A stretch of 64,000 nucleotides of DNA. Origin: Bog-375 sp049587755. Its GTDB lineage: Bacteria > Acidobacteriota > Terriglobia > Bryobacterales > Bryobacteraceae. Shown here piece by piece: positions 42,568 through 51,816 of the stretch. The stretch's first letter is position 1, and every line of letters starts with the position of its first letter. Location: assembly GCA_049587755.1 (NCBI GenBank), contig JBAVEN010000012.1, forward strand, positions 23,575-87,574, given 5' to 3'. The translations under genes and the position numbers were made by a program. The notes beneath the pieces are model-generated. The model was not told the DNA's origin and did not search any database. It worked only from the letters and a program-made list of their open reading frames with translations.

Positions 42568-43559
42568 AGCGGCTGGCCATAATCGGCGGCGGAGCTTGGG
42601 GCACTGCTTTGGCGATCGTGCTGGCCCCGCGTTTTGAGCACGTGTGCCTATGGGTCTTCGAAGGTGACGTCGCCCAGCGCTTGCAGGCTGAGCGGCAGAA
42701 TGACACCTATCTTCCAGGCTTTCAAATTCCCGAAAACATCTCAGCTACCAGTGACCTGGAAACTGCCGTAGAAGGTGCCGAAGTGGTGTTGAGCGTGACC
42801 CCTTCACACCATGTGCGGCACATCTATTCGCAGATGTCGCCCTTCCTTACGGAGTCGATGGTCTTTGTCAGCGCGACTAAGGGGTTGGAGGTCGGCACGA
42901 TTCTACGAATGTCGGAATTAATTCGCGCCGTCATTCGTGGATTTGCTCCACAGGTAGCGGCGTTGTCTGGACCGACCTTCGCAAAAGAGGTCGCTCACGG
43001 TGAACCAACTGCATTAGTAGTAGCATCAGAAGACACGGACTTGAACCGGCGCATTCAGTCAGCGTTTTCGGGACCGACTTTTCGGGTCTACACGTCACCA
43101 GATACGATAGGTGTAGAAATTGGTGGCGCGATCAAAAATGTGATTGCCATTGGCTCCGGCGTGATTCATGGAATGGGGTTCGGCCACAATGTGACCGCAG
43201 CATTGATTACCCGAGGGCTGGCGGAGATCACGCGACTGGCGGTGGCGATGGGCGGGCGGGCGCAGACTCTGGCGGGTCTCGCTGGTCTCGGCGACTTGGT
43301 CCTCACCTGCACTGGGGAGCTCAGCCGTAACCGCATGGTGGGCATCGAGTTGGCGCGGGGCCGGAAGCTAGACGAGATCGTCGGCTCCATGAAAATGGTG
43401 GCCGAAGGGATCAAGACCACTGACGCCGCCGTCGAGTTGGCGCGGCGTTTCGGCGTGGAGATGCCAATCACCGAGCAAATGCACCAGATGCTGTACCACG
43501 GGGTATCTCCTCGGGAAGCCATCCAGCGCCTGATGGAACGTTCGCTCAAAGGGGAATAG
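42564..43559 (+). CDS. gpsA: Glycerol-3-phosphate dehydrogenase [NAD(P)+]
   Basis: 331 aa. The NAD(P)-binding fold begins IIGGGAWGTALAIVLA. Then VLSVTPSHHVRHI, VSATKGLE, LSGPTFAKEVAHG, and the catalytic-lysine block EIGGAIKNVIAIGSG, ending AGLAGLGDLVLTCTG. It reduces dihydroxyacetone phosphate to glycerol 3-phosphate for PlsY. GTG start overlaps plsY. Codon usage in the middle looks a little less GC-rich than in the neighbours. Confidence 0.95.
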   Translation: MKRLAIIGGGAWGTALAIVLAPRFEHVCLWVFEGDVAQRLQAERQNDTYLPGFQIPENISATSDLETAVEGAEVVLSVTPSHHVRHIYSQMSPFLTESMVFVSATKGLEVGTILRMSELIRAVIRGFAPQVAALSGPTFAKEVAHGEPTALVVASEDTDLNRRIQSAFSGPTFRVYTSPDTIGVEIGGAIKNVIAIGSGVIHGMGFGHNVTAALITRGLAEITRLAVAMGGRAQTLAGLAGLGDLVLTCTGELSRNRMVGIELARGRKLDEIVGSMKMVAEGIKTTDAAVELARRFGVEMPITEQMHQMLYHGVSPREAIQRLMERSLKGE

Positions 43560-43588
43560 GCGGTTTGCCGGGCTTGCCGCAACCTCTG

Positions 43589-44194
43589 ATGCCGAAATGG
43601 GTTAATACGAACATGGGGGGAGTCACGGCGGCTCTGGACTATGATGCGGAGCTTATGCTCCGCGTGAAAGACGGTGACGGGACAAGCTTCGCGGCGTTGC
43701 TTGAGAAGCATCGTTCGTCGGTCGTCCATTTCTTGTACCGGATGGTGCAAGACCAAGCCGTGGCTGAGGAATTAGCGCAGGAGGTGTTCCTGCGGGTGTA
43801 CCGTTCGCGCGGCACTTACGAACCTACGGCGAAGTTCACTACGTGGCTGTTTCGCATCGCCACGCATTTGGCCTTGAACGCGCTTCGCGACGGCAGGAAT
43901 GAGCGGAGCCAGCAGCGGCTGGACGAGCGCTCCGAGGACATGCCGGCGGTGCAGGTGGAAGACCGCCGGCCGTCGGTGGAGCAGTCGATGGTCCGCCAGG
44001 CGACGCTGGACGAAGTCAGGCGAGCCGTGGCGGCGCTGCCCGACAAGCAACGGGCGGCGGTGCTGATGCACAAGTACAGGGAGATGGAATACACGCAGAT
44101 CGCCAAGGTGCTGAACTGTTCCGAATCTGCGGTGAAGTCATTGCTATTCCGGGCATACGAAACACTGCGTGCCCGCTTGGCCCATATGGCATAG
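43589..44194 (+). CDS. ECF-type RNA polymerase sigma factor
   Basis: About 201 aa. Region 2: LEKHRSSVVHFLYRMVQDQA, EELAQEVFLRVYRSRGTYEP, KFTTWLFRIATHLALNALRD. Region 4: LPDKQRAAVLMHKYREMEYT, IAKVLNCSESAVKSLLFRAY. It is followed 11 bp later by an HxxxCxxC anti-sigma gene, forming a sigma/anti-sigma pair. Start uncertain (ATG 43589 or 43613). It probably directs transcription of its own operon and envelope stress genes. Confidence 0.9.
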   Translation: MPKWVNTNMGGVTAALDYDAELMLRVKDGDGTSFAALLEKHRSSVVHFLYRMVQDQAVAEELAQEVFLRVYRSRGTYEPTAKFTTWLFRIATHLALNALRDGRNERSQQRLDERSEDMPAVQVEDRRPSVEQSMVRQATLDEVRRAVAALPDKQRAAVLMHKYREMEYTQIAKVLNCSESAVKSLLFRAYETLRARLAHMA

Positions 44195-44205
44195 GGAAGG
44201 AAGTT

Positions 44206-44697
44206 ATGAGGTGTCCACTGGAAACTCGGGAAGACAGGGAAATCCTGGTGGCGTATAGTTCCGGAACGCTGAACGAGGCCGATACGGAGTCGCTCGAGGC
44301 GCATCTGCACTCCTGCGCGGCGTGCCGGGAGTTTGTGCGCGGGCAGGGGGTAGTGTGGGAAGCGCTGGACGGCTGGGACGGGCCGCCGGTGACGGCGGAT
44401 TTCGACCGCCGCCTATTGGCGCGCATCGAGCGGGAGGTTTCGTGGTGGCAGCGAATGCGGGGCCGGCTGGGTCCCCTGTTGGTTTATCGCGCGCTGCCGG
44501 TAACGGCGGTGGCGGCTTTAGTTGTGGTGGGGGTGTTGCTGGAACGGCCGTCACCACTCAGGGTGTCGCCACCCTCGCCGGCGGTGCAGGCGGACGGGCT
44601 GCAACCGGACCAGGTGGTACGCGCGCTGGACGAGATGGACGTTCTCAACCAGTTCAACCATTCGATGAAGCCGGACGCCAGCCAACCGAGGATGTAA
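44206..44697 (+). CDS. Anti-sigma factor with zinc-finger (ZAS-like) domain
   Basis: 163 aa. N-terminal cytoplasmic domain with LEAHLHSCAACREFV (HxxxCxxC zinc site), one membrane helix (LPVTAVAALVVVGVLL, about residues 97-113), and a periplasmic tail. It lies 11 bp after the sigma gene and 1 bp before the next gene. It should hold the sigma factor inactive and sense an envelope signal; the signal is not visible. Confidence 0.85.
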   Translation: MRCPLETREDREILVAYSSGTLNEADTESLEAHLHSCAACREFVRGQGVVWEALDGWDGPPVTADFDRRLLARIEREVSWWQRMRGRLGPLLVYRALPVTAVAALVVVGVLLERPSPLRVSPPSPAVQADGLQPDQVVRALDEMDVLNQFNHSMKPDASQPRM

Positions 44698-44698
44698 T

Positions 44699-45292
44699 AT
44701 GCCGAGGCTTTTGTCGATCGCGGGTCTGGCTTGCCTAGTCGCCACGGCCGTGTGGGCGGATCAGAAGATTGCCAAACCGCCCAAAGTGGCTGCACCGCCG
44801 GGTCCCCGTCCGGCGGCCCGGGCAGCCGCCCGTCCCAACGGCGGTCGCGGGGCTGCGCCAGGCCACCGGCTGAACAACCCGTTGAACCCCGGGCAGCGCT
44901 TCCTGCAAATGACCCCGGAAGAGCAGGAGCGCGTAATGGAACGCGCCAGCCCGCAGCAACAGGCGCGGATGCGCGCGGCGCTGGAACGTTACAACAACCT
45001 GCCTCCGGCGGCGCGCGAGCGGCTTTTCCGGCAATACCAGGTGTTGAAAGGCTTGCCGGTGGAGCAACAAGCGCTGATCAGCCGCCAGTTTAGGGCATTT
45101 AACCAGTTGCCGGCGGACCGGCGCTGGCCGGTGGGGCAGGAATTGCTGCGGCTGCACAGAATGACGCCTGACGAACGCCTCTCTCGATTGGACAGTGAGA
45201 GATTCATCGAACGGTACTCCCCGGCCGAGCAGCGGATTCTGAGAGACCTTTCGATGAATTTGCCGCCCGAGTACCCGCTCGGCGGCAAATAG
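44699..45292 (+). CDS. DUF3106 protein, exported
   Basis: 197 aa. Signal peptide (PRLLSIAGLACLVATAVWA), an Ala/Pro/Arg linker, and a helical region with repeated QMTPEEQERVMER, LPPAARERLFRQYQ, LPADRRWPVGQELLRL motifs typical of DUF3106. Such proteins follow ECF sigma/anti-sigma genes in several acidobacteria, as far as I recall, and resemble periplasmic CpxP/RseC-like sensors in their helical repeats. It may modulate the anti-sigma; this is inference. Confidence 0.7.
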   Translation: MPRLLSIAGLACLVATAVWADQKIAKPPKVAAPPGPRPAARAAARPNGGRGAAPGHRLNNPLNPGQRFLQMTPEEQERVMERASPQQQARMRAALERYNNLPPAARERLFRQYQVLKGLPVEQQALISRQFRAFNQLPADRRWPVGQELLRLHRMTPDERLSRLDSERFIERYSPAEQRILRDLSMNLPPEYPLGGK

Positions 45293-45469
45293 GGTTTTAC
45301 CCGCCCTGCACCGGTCGCGCCGGGACCAACTTTGGAGAGCAGCCGCCCGTTGTCGAAATGCGACTCCGCAATTGCTAACCAAGTCGTTCGTTGATTTTCT
45401 GTCGAGAATTCTGTTACGTTGCGTTGACCTTGAATTGTTGTGGCGCGTTTCACTCGCCGGGAGGGCGCA

Positions 45470-45868
45470 ATGAAGCGAACAGTGGCGGCCGGTAACGGGA
45501 ATTACCGCGAGATGCTGCTGAGCAAACGGCACGATGTGCTGGCGGGGCTCGGCACCAAGTTCGATACCCTGGCGCGGATGGGCCGCGTCGCGGAAGAAGA
45601 CCAGGCACAGATCACGCACGATGAATTCGTCTCGCTGCGCCTGAACAGGCTCGACTACCTGGAACTGCGGATGATCGAAGAGGCGCTGGACCGATTAAAC
45701 TCAGGCGATTATGGCATTTGCCTGGCGTGCGAGGAGCCGATCCCGGCCAAGCGCCTGAAAGCCCTGCCCTGGGCGCGCTATTGCGTCAACTGCCAGGACA
45801 CGATTGGCGCCGAAATGGATCAGGACGCGAAGGTTACGCCGCGCCTGGCGGTGGGCGTGGCGGATTGA
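45470..45868 (+). CDS. DksA/TraR-family zinc-finger protein
   Basis: 132 aa. A coiled-coil part with DYLELRMIEEALDRLNSGDY is followed by the C4 zinc finger CLACEEPIPAKRLKALPWAR then YCVNC. DksA-like proteins bind RNA polymerase secondary channel and mediate the stringent response. ATG 45470 has an ideal GGGAGG site. It lies 178 bp after the DUF3106 gene, so it probably has its own promoter. Confidence 0.9.
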   Translation: MKRTVAAGNGNYREMLLSKRHDVLAGLGTKFDTLARMGRVAEEDQAQITHDEFVSLRLNRLDYLELRMIEEALDRLNSGDYGICLACEEPIPAKRLKALPWARYCVNCQDTIGAEMDQDAKVTPRLAVGVAD

Positions 45869-46008
45869 CGTGCGGCGGGTCCACGGCCTGCCAGCTCCCC
45901 CAAGCCTCACCGTGCGCCCGGCGTAAGCCCCACCCGTACAAGCTGAAACTTCTGTTTCCAGCCGTTGGCCTGCGTCGGAATCACAGGTGTGCCCCGCTTT
46001 CACGGGAT

Positions 46009-46037
46009 TGACCGGCTTGGGATGCGGGTTCTACAAT
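46009..46037 (+). promoter_or_regulatory. Sigma-70-type promoter before GWxTD gene
   Basis: TTGACC (46009-46014) and TACAAT (46032-46037) with a 17-bp spacer, 42 bp before the start codon. It is among the clearest promoters in the window. Confidence 0.65.
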
Positions 46038-46079
46038 TGAGATCAGCCGAGTTTGATCCCATTCCGGTACCGGTGTCCC

Positions 46080-47771
46080 ATGGACCGAATACGTCTTTCG
46101 ATCGTTTGCGTCTCGATTTCGATTCTGGTCTGTCTGATAGCCGCGGCCCAGCAAACCGATTCCCAACAGCAAGCGGAACAGGAAAAGCGCCAGGCGCTGC
46201 GCGAGACCATCTCCAAGCCGCTGACGGAGAAGCAGAAGAAAAAAAAGGAAGCGCAGCTCAAGAGGGAACTTGAGTCGCCCTACCGCAAGTGGTTGAACGA
46301 GGACGTCGCCTATATCATTACCGACGAAGAGCGGGCTGCGTTCAAGCGCCTGCAGACCGACGAAGAGCGCGAGCAGTTCATCGAAAATTTCTGGCTGCGG
46401 CGCGATCCGACGCCCGATACCGTGGAGAACGAGTTCAAGGAAGAGCATTACCGCCGGATCGCATACGCCAACGAACACTACGCTTCGGGAATCCCTGGGT
46501 GGAAGACGGATCGCGGGCGGATCTACATCGTGTATGGGCCGCCGGATGAAATCGAGGACCATTCTTCGGGCGGGTTCTATGAGCGGCCTCCGGAAGAGGG
46601 CGGCGGCGAAACCTCCACCTATCCGTTCCAGCAGTGGCGCTACCGGTACATTGACGGCATCGGCAACAATGTGGTGCTCGAATTCGTGGATCCCACCATG
46701 TCGGGCGAGTTCCACCTGACCATGGACCCCTCGGAAAAGGACGCCTTGCTGTACGTGCCCGGCGCCGGCCTCACCATGATGGAGCAGATGGGCCTGAGCA
46801 GCAAGAACCAGCGCTTCATGAATACCGACGGTACCCACCTGGGGCAGGCCTTCGGCGGCCAGCCGGAGAGCATGATGGAATTCACCCGCTTAGAGAACTA
46901 TGCGGCGATATTCAAGCCCCCAAAGGCGCAGTTCCCGGACCTGGAGGCCAAGGTCGATTCCAAGATCAGCTATAACATTTTGCCGTGCAAAGTGCGCACC
47001 GATTATTTTCCGGTGACGGACGCTTCGGTGCTGACCTATGTCACGGTGCAGTTCGATAACAGGGACCTGCAATTTACCTCCAAGGAAGGCTTGCAGCGGG
47101 CGACGGTGAACATTTACGGCCGCGTGACCACCATGACGCGCCGCATCCTGTCGACCTTTGAAGACACGGTCACGGTCAATGCCCCGCCGCAGCAACTGCA
47201 GGCGTACCAGGCGCTGAAATCCATTTACCAGAAGGCGCTGCCGCTGGCACCCGGGACCTACCGGCTGAACGTGGTTTCCAAGGACCTCACGGCCGGGAAC
47301 ATGAACAATTACGAGGTGGCCATTACCGTTCCCCGCCTCGATCCGGACAAGGCCAGCACCAGCACGGTCATGCTGGCGGATATCATCGAGAAAGTGCCCA
47401 TGAGGAGCATCGGCACCGGACAGTTCATCATCGGCGACTCCAAAGTCCGGCCGCGTATGGACGATGTGTTCAAGCACGAAGAGAAGATGGGTATCTATTT
47501 TAAAGTCTATAACTTGGGGGCGGACCAGGCGACCCACAAACCGGACGGCACGGTGACCTATGAGCTGGTGCGGTCCGGCTCCAACGAGAGGATCTTCGAT
47601 TTCACCGAAGAGCTGAGCCAGATTCCGGACGCCTCGGCTTCCCAGGTGACGATTGAGAAATTCCTCCCCCTAAGGACGCTGCTTCCCGGGCAATACACGC
47701 TACGGATGAAAATTTTCGACAAAAGCCGTAACCAAACCCTCACACCCTCGGCCAAGTTTACGGTAACCTAG
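46080..47771 (+). CDS. GWxTD domain-containing exported protein
   Basis: 563 aa. Signal peptide (LSIVCVSISILVCLIAAAQ), a charged helical region, then the GWxTD-type domain: KWLNEDVAYIITDEERAAFK, LRRDPTPDTVENEFKEEHYR, GWKTDRGRIYIVYGPPDEIE. The C-terminal half is beta-rich with repeated extracellular-type segments. The GWxTD domain is seen mainly in Acidobacteriota, Bacteroidota and Gemmatimonadota, with no known function. It precedes the barrel gene by 40 bp. Confidence 0.85.
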   Translation: MDRIRLSIVCVSISILVCLIAAAQQTDSQQQAEQEKRQALRETISKPLTEKQKKKKEAQLKRELESPYRKWLNEDVAYIITDEERAAFKRLQTDEEREQFIENFWLRRDPTPDTVENEFKEEHYRRIAYANEHYASGIPGWKTDRGRIYIVYGPPDEIEDHSSGGFYERPPEEGGGETSTYPFQQWRYRYIDGIGNNVVLEFVDPTMSGEFHLTMDPSEKDALLYVPGAGLTMMEQMGLSSKNQRFMNTDGTHLGQAFGGQPESMMEFTRLENYAAIFKPPKAQFPDLEAKVDSKISYNILPCKVRTDYFPVTDASVLTYVTVQFDNRDLQFTSKEGLQRATVNIYGRVTTMTRRILSTFEDTVTVNAPPQQLQAYQALKSIYQKALPLAPGTYRLNVVSKDLTAGNMNNYEVAITVPRLDPDKASTSTVMLADIIEKVPMRSIGTGQFIIGDSKVRPRMDDVFKHEEKMGIYFKVYNLGADQATHKPDGTVTYELVRSGSNERIFDFTEELSQIPDASASQVTIEKFLPLRTLLPGQYTLRMKIFDKSRNQTLTPSAKFTVT

Positions 47772-47811
47772 TACACGGGTCAGCGTCCGTCAAGAGCGGG
47801 CGAGCGTCGCG

Positions 47812-49599
47812 ATGGTGACGAACAAGGCGCAATACACGGCGGCCTGCATGCTCGCAGGGGTTTTGTGCGTGCTTGCGCCCAGCGCCGCCCGCGGCGCGGA
47901 GCCGGTCAAACTGTCGGGCTCGATTGCGGGCGTTATCAGCAATTCGCGCGGCGTGCCGCAAATGGGCGCCACGGTAATCCTGTACAACCACCAGGACCGG
48001 CAGATCGGCAAGGTCCTGAGCGATGAGAACGGCCAGTTCCGGCTCGCCGGCCTTTACCCGTCGCTATACTCGCTGCGCGTGACGCTGGCCAGTTTTGTGC
48101 CCGCCATCCGCCGGGACATTTCGGTTGAGTCGGGCCGGCTGAGCCGTCTGCGCGTCAGTTTGAACACGCTGTTCAGCTCCATCCAGTTGGACTATCCGAA
48201 CATCGAAAACGGCAATTTTGTCTCCGACGACTGGAAGTGGGTGCTGCGCAGCGCTGCCGACACGCGCCCGGTGACGCGCTTCCGGGAGGACCCGATCGTG
48301 GCGCCCCAGGGCGCGCCGGTGAAGGTGTTTGCCGATGTGCGCGGCATTCTCCGGCTCTCGGCCGGCGACGGCCCGCTAGTGGCCGGCGCCGCCAACCAAG
48401 CGGATCTCGGCACGGCATTTGCCCTGGCAACCTCGCTCTATGGCGACAGCCTGCTTCAGTTAAGCGGTAATTTTGGATACGGCTCGCAGAACGGCGTCCC
48501 GGCCGCGGCGTTTCGCACCAGCTACAGCCGCGAGCTGGCCGGCGGCAAGCCGGTGATTTCGGTCACCATGCGGCAGTTGTATTTGCCGGAACGGATGGGC
48601 TCGGTGCTGGCCGGCAGCGATGCCGGCATACCCATTCTGCGCTCGCTTTCGGCAAGCGTGGACAACCGTACCCAGGTCACCGATAACGTCTCGGTGCAAT
48701 ACGGGACTCAGGTGGACACTGTCTCGTTCCTGGACCGGCTCACGTATCTGAGCCCGTACGCCCGCCTGGCTTGGGCTGTGAATAGCGCGACGGATATGGA
48801 GTTCTCTTACTCCTCCGGCAATGCGCATCCCGAAATGGCGGACTTCGGCGCGGACGATGCCGACCTGCGCCAGGACCTCAACACGCTGGGAATGTTCCCG
48901 CGCCTCTCGCTGGCCAACGGCGACGCCCGGCTGCAGCGCGGCCAGGAATACCAGGTTGGGGTGGCGCATAAGCTGGGATCGCGCACCGTTCGGCTGTCCG
49001 CCTACCACGCGCTGCTGAGCGACGCCGCCATCACCATGGTGGCGCCGGCGGCGCTCGTAATGAGCGGCAATATTCTTCCGGACCTGTTCTCGAACAGCTC
49101 GATTTTCAACGCCGGGAACTTCGACATGGCGGGATTGGACGCAGCGCTGACGCAGAACCTGGGAGAACACGTGAGCGCCACTGTATCCTATGGCAATGAG
49201 GGCGCCTTGACCGCCTGGCATCAGGAACTGGTGAGCAACAGCCCGGACGAATTGCGCTCGATGATCCACGCCGGGCGCCGCGAGGCCGTGACCGCGCAGG
49301 TCGCCGCCACGGCGCCGCGCACCGGCACCCACCTGATCGCCAGCTACCAGATGACCATCGGCAACGCCCGCTGGGTGATGGCCGATAATCCGTACAGCAT
49401 GCAGCCGCTGGAGCCGCTTCCGGGTTTGAATATCTGCGTGCGGCAGCCGATCCCCGGCCTGGGGAAGCGCGTCGAGGCCACCGCCGACCTGCGCAACATT
49501 TTTGCGCAGGGGTACCTGGGGATCAATACGTCGTCCGGCCGGTTATTGCTGGTGGATAACCCGCGCAGCGTGCGCGGCGGGCTGGCGTTCATCTTCTGA
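47812..49599 (+). CDS. Outer-membrane beta-barrel with carboxypeptidase-regulatory-like N-domain
   Basis: 595 aa. Signal peptide (ACMLAGVLCVLAPSAARGA), a carboxypeptidase-regulatory-like beta-sandwich (GSIAGVISNSRGVPQMGATV ... LYPSLYSLRVTLASF), then a long region of alternating beta strands ending in RSVRGGLAFIF with terminal Phe, as in outer-membrane barrels. No TonB box or plug domain is clear. Typical of acidobacterial outer-membrane proteins. Coupled to the GWxTD gene, so the two may act together in the cell envelope. Confidence 0.75.
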   Translation: MVTNKAQYTAACMLAGVLCVLAPSAARGAEPVKLSGSIAGVISNSRGVPQMGATVILYNHQDRQIGKVLSDENGQFRLAGLYPSLYSLRVTLASFVPAIRRDISVESGRLSRLRVSLNTLFSSIQLDYPNIENGNFVSDDWKWVLRSAADTRPVTRFREDPIVAPQGAPVKVFADVRGILRLSAGDGPLVAGAANQADLGTAFALATSLYGDSLLQLSGNFGYGSQNGVPAAAFRTSYSRELAGGKPVISVTMRQLYLPERMGSVLAGSDAGIPILRSLSASVDNRTQVTDNVSVQYGTQVDTVSFLDRLTYLSPYARLAWAVNSATDMEFSYSSGNAHPEMADFGADDADLRQDLNTLGMFPRLSLANGDARLQRGQEYQVGVAHKLGSRTVRLSAYHALLSDAAITMVAPAALVMSGNILPDLFSNSSIFNAGNFDMAGLDAALTQNLGEHVSATVSYGNEGALTAWHQELVSNSPDELRSMIHAGRREAVTAQVAATAPRTGTHLIASYQMTIGNARWVMADNPYSMQPLEPLPGLNICVRQPIPGLGKRVEATADLRNIFAQGYLGINTSSGRLLLVDNPRSVRGGLAFIF

Positions 49600-49637
49600 T
49601 TGCGGCTCAGCGTGGCTTCACAGCCTCCGCCGCGGTT

Positions 49638-50384
49638 TCAGTGCATCACCCAGCCGCCATCCACGTTTAGGCACTGTCCGGTCATCCCGTCGCTCAGCTC
49701 GGATGACAGAAACAGGCACACCCGCGCCACATCGAGCGGCGTGATCCTGCGCGCGAGGCACTGGTCGGCCACCATCTTGCGGGCCTCCTCCTGGCTCACG
49801 AAGCGGACCTCGGATTCGGTCTGGATGAAGCCCGGCGTGACGCAATTCACGTGCACGTTGCACGCTCCGGCCGCGCGCGCCAGGGAGCGGGTCAGCCCGA
49901 TGACTCCTCCCTTCGACGCCGTGTAGTGCGCCAGGTTGCCCACCCCCAGAAAGTACGTTACCGACGAGATGTTGACGATCTTGCCCGCGCGCGCCTCCAT
50001 CATCGGCTTCAGCGCCAGTTGGCTGGCGCGGAACATGCTCTTGAGGTTGATGTCCTGCATCTCATCCCACTGCTCGTCGGTGATTTCGAGGAATGGGCGG
50101 CGCGGGTATATGCCGGCGTTGTTGACCAGGATATCGATGCGGCCGAAACGCGCGTGCGCCGCCTCCACCAGGGCGGCCAGATCGGCAGCGCGGCGCACGT
50201 CGCCGGTAATGGCTTCCGCCCATCCGCCGGAGGCGGCAATCGACTCTGCCACACGGCGATTGCTTTCCGCGTCCCGGTCGAACAGGTACATGCGCGCGCC
50301 CTCTTCCGCGAACCGCCGCGCAATCGCTTCTCCGATTCCCGTCCCCGAGCCCGTTACCAACGCCACTTTGTCCTGTAACAGCAT
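49638..50384 (-). CDS. SDR-family NAD(P)-dependent oxidoreductase
   Basis: 248 aa classical short-chain dehydrogenase. TGSGTGIGEAIA (cofactor), LVNNAGIYP, IVNISSVTYF (catalytic Ser) and YTASKGG (Tyr and Lys), then CVTPGFIQTES and LNVDGGWVMH at the end. The substrate is unknown; the divergent neighbour is a gluconolactonase-like gene, which hints at sugar-acid metabolism. Confidence 0.9.
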   Translation of the reverse strand: MLLQDKVALVTGSGTGIGEAIARRFAEEGARMYLFDRDAESNRRVAESIAASGGWAEAITGDVRRAADLAALVEAAHARFGRIDILVNNAGIYPRRPFLEITDEQWDEMQDINLKSMFRASQLALKPMMEARAGKIVNISSVTYFLGVGNLAHYTASKGGVIGLTRSLARAAGACNVHVNCVTPGFIQTESEVRFVSQEEARKMVADQCLARRITPLDVARVCLFLSSELSDGMTGQCLNVDGGWVMH

Positions 50385-50530
50385 CTATCGGCCTCCCTTC
50401 CCAGATGGAACCGCCTCACGCAAACGATAGTGTCGCCATATTCTAACGCCGCCATTTCCGCGCCGCCGCGTGTGGCGCGCGAAAACTTCCTAATCCACCG
50501 GGCACCCGCCTGGCATAGAATATCCAGGTG

Positions 50531-51550
50531 ATGATCGACCGCCGTTCCTTCCTGACTGCGGCTGCGGCCCTGGTTCCAGCCGCCGCGCAAACGCCGCGCG
50601 ATTGGGCCGGCCGGGAAACCGTTCGCTATCCCGATCCCGATATCGTCTCGCTCGACCGCCGCTTCGACAAGTACAAAATCGGCAGCGCCGCTATCGAGCG
50701 CCTGTACACCGGCGCCCAATGGGCTGAAGGGCCCGCCTGGGATGCCGCCGGCCGCTACCTGGTCTGGAGCGACATTCCCGCCAACCGCCAGATGCGCTGG
50801 CTGGAAGAAGACGGGCACGTGAGCGTCTTTCACGATCCCTCCGGTTACTCGAACGGCAACACCTTCGATTTCGAAGGCCGCCTGGTCTCGTGCCAGCACG
50901 GCCCCCGCCGCGTGGCCCGCTATGAGCACGATGGCTCCGTCACCGTGATCGCCGACCGATGGAACGGCAAGCGGCTGAACTCGCCCAACGATATCGTTGT
51001 CCACCCCGATGGCGGCATCTGGTTCACCGACCCCACTTACGGCATTCTGGGCAACTACGAAGGCTTTCAGGCGAACTCCGAGCTGCCGACGGCGGTGTAT
51101 CGCGCCGATCCCAAGACCGGCAAGCTGGATCTGGTTGCCGCCGATTTCGGCCAGCCCAACGGCCTCTGCTTTTCTCCCGATTACCAGAAGCTGTACATCA
51201 TCGATAGCGGCGACGCGAAGAACATCCACGTCTTCGATGTCGCGGACGGGCGCCAGTTGCGCAACGGGCGCGTCTTTTCGAAGATGGTTACCGCCAAGGG
51301 CTCCGGCATCGCCGACGGCATGCGCGCCGATATCGACGGCAACCTGTGGGTCGGCGCCGGCTGGGTAGGCCCGGGCTATGACGGCGTGCACGTGCTCACG
51401 CCCGGCGGTGAGCGCATCGGCATGATCCTGCTGCCGGAAGTCTGCGCCAACCTGTGTTTCGGCGGCCCTAAACGCAACCGCCTGTTCATGGCCGCCAGCC
51501 AGTCTTTGTACGCCGTTTACGTAGGCACCCGCGGCGCGCACGTGTGCTGA
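50531..51550 (+). CDS. SMP-30/gluconolactonase-like lactonase with twin-arginine signal
   Basis: 339 aa. Twin-arginine leader DRRSFLTAAAALVPAAA (Tat export to the periplasm). Six-bladed propeller landmarks: WAEGPAWDAAG with the metal-binding Glu, LNSPNDIVVHPDGGIWFTDP with Asn, and GIADGMRADIDGNLWVG with Asp. Members hydrolyse lactones, often aldonolactones. A GTG one codon earlier is equally possible. It is divergent from the SDR gene, with a weak TAGAAT -10 at 50516-50521. Confidence 0.88.
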   Translation: MIDRRSFLTAAAALVPAAAQTPRDWAGRETVRYPDPDIVSLDRRFDKYKIGSAAIERLYTGAQWAEGPAWDAAGRYLVWSDIPANRQMRWLEEDGHVSVFHDPSGYSNGNTFDFEGRLVSCQHGPRRVARYEHDGSVTVIADRWNGKRLNSPNDIVVHPDGGIWFTDPTYGILGNYEGFQANSELPTAVYRADPKTGKLDLVAADFGQPNGLCFSPDYQKLYIIDSGDAKNIHVFDVADGRQLRNGRVFSKMVTAKGSGIADGMRADIDGNLWVGAGWVGPGYDGVHVLTPGGERIGMILLPEVCANLCFGGPKRNRLFMAASQSLYAVYVGTRGAHVC

Positions 51551-51816
51551 GCGCGGAACGGCCATCGAAGGCCGGCGCACGGGCGGATGGTGCCTGTGCG
51601 ACACAGAAGTGAATGTCACGTTTCAGAATCGGGTGCGGGTGAAGCTCCCCAAGAGCGGAAGATTGTAGCCCACGGCGTGAGCCGTCGGGAAAAGGGGGAT
51701 TGCGCACAGCCCCGGAACGGGGCGAAAGACGCTTCCGTCATGGATGTTCCGCCCCCCTTCCGGCGCGCGGCCTTGCAGATGAAACCACTCGTCCCGCTCG
51801 ACTAAAATTGGAATAG

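Noticed and set aside
51551..51816. Possible small gene before the SH3 lipoprotein
   Set aside because: Short frames in this 266-bp stretch have no ribosome site, conserved motif or coding-like composition.
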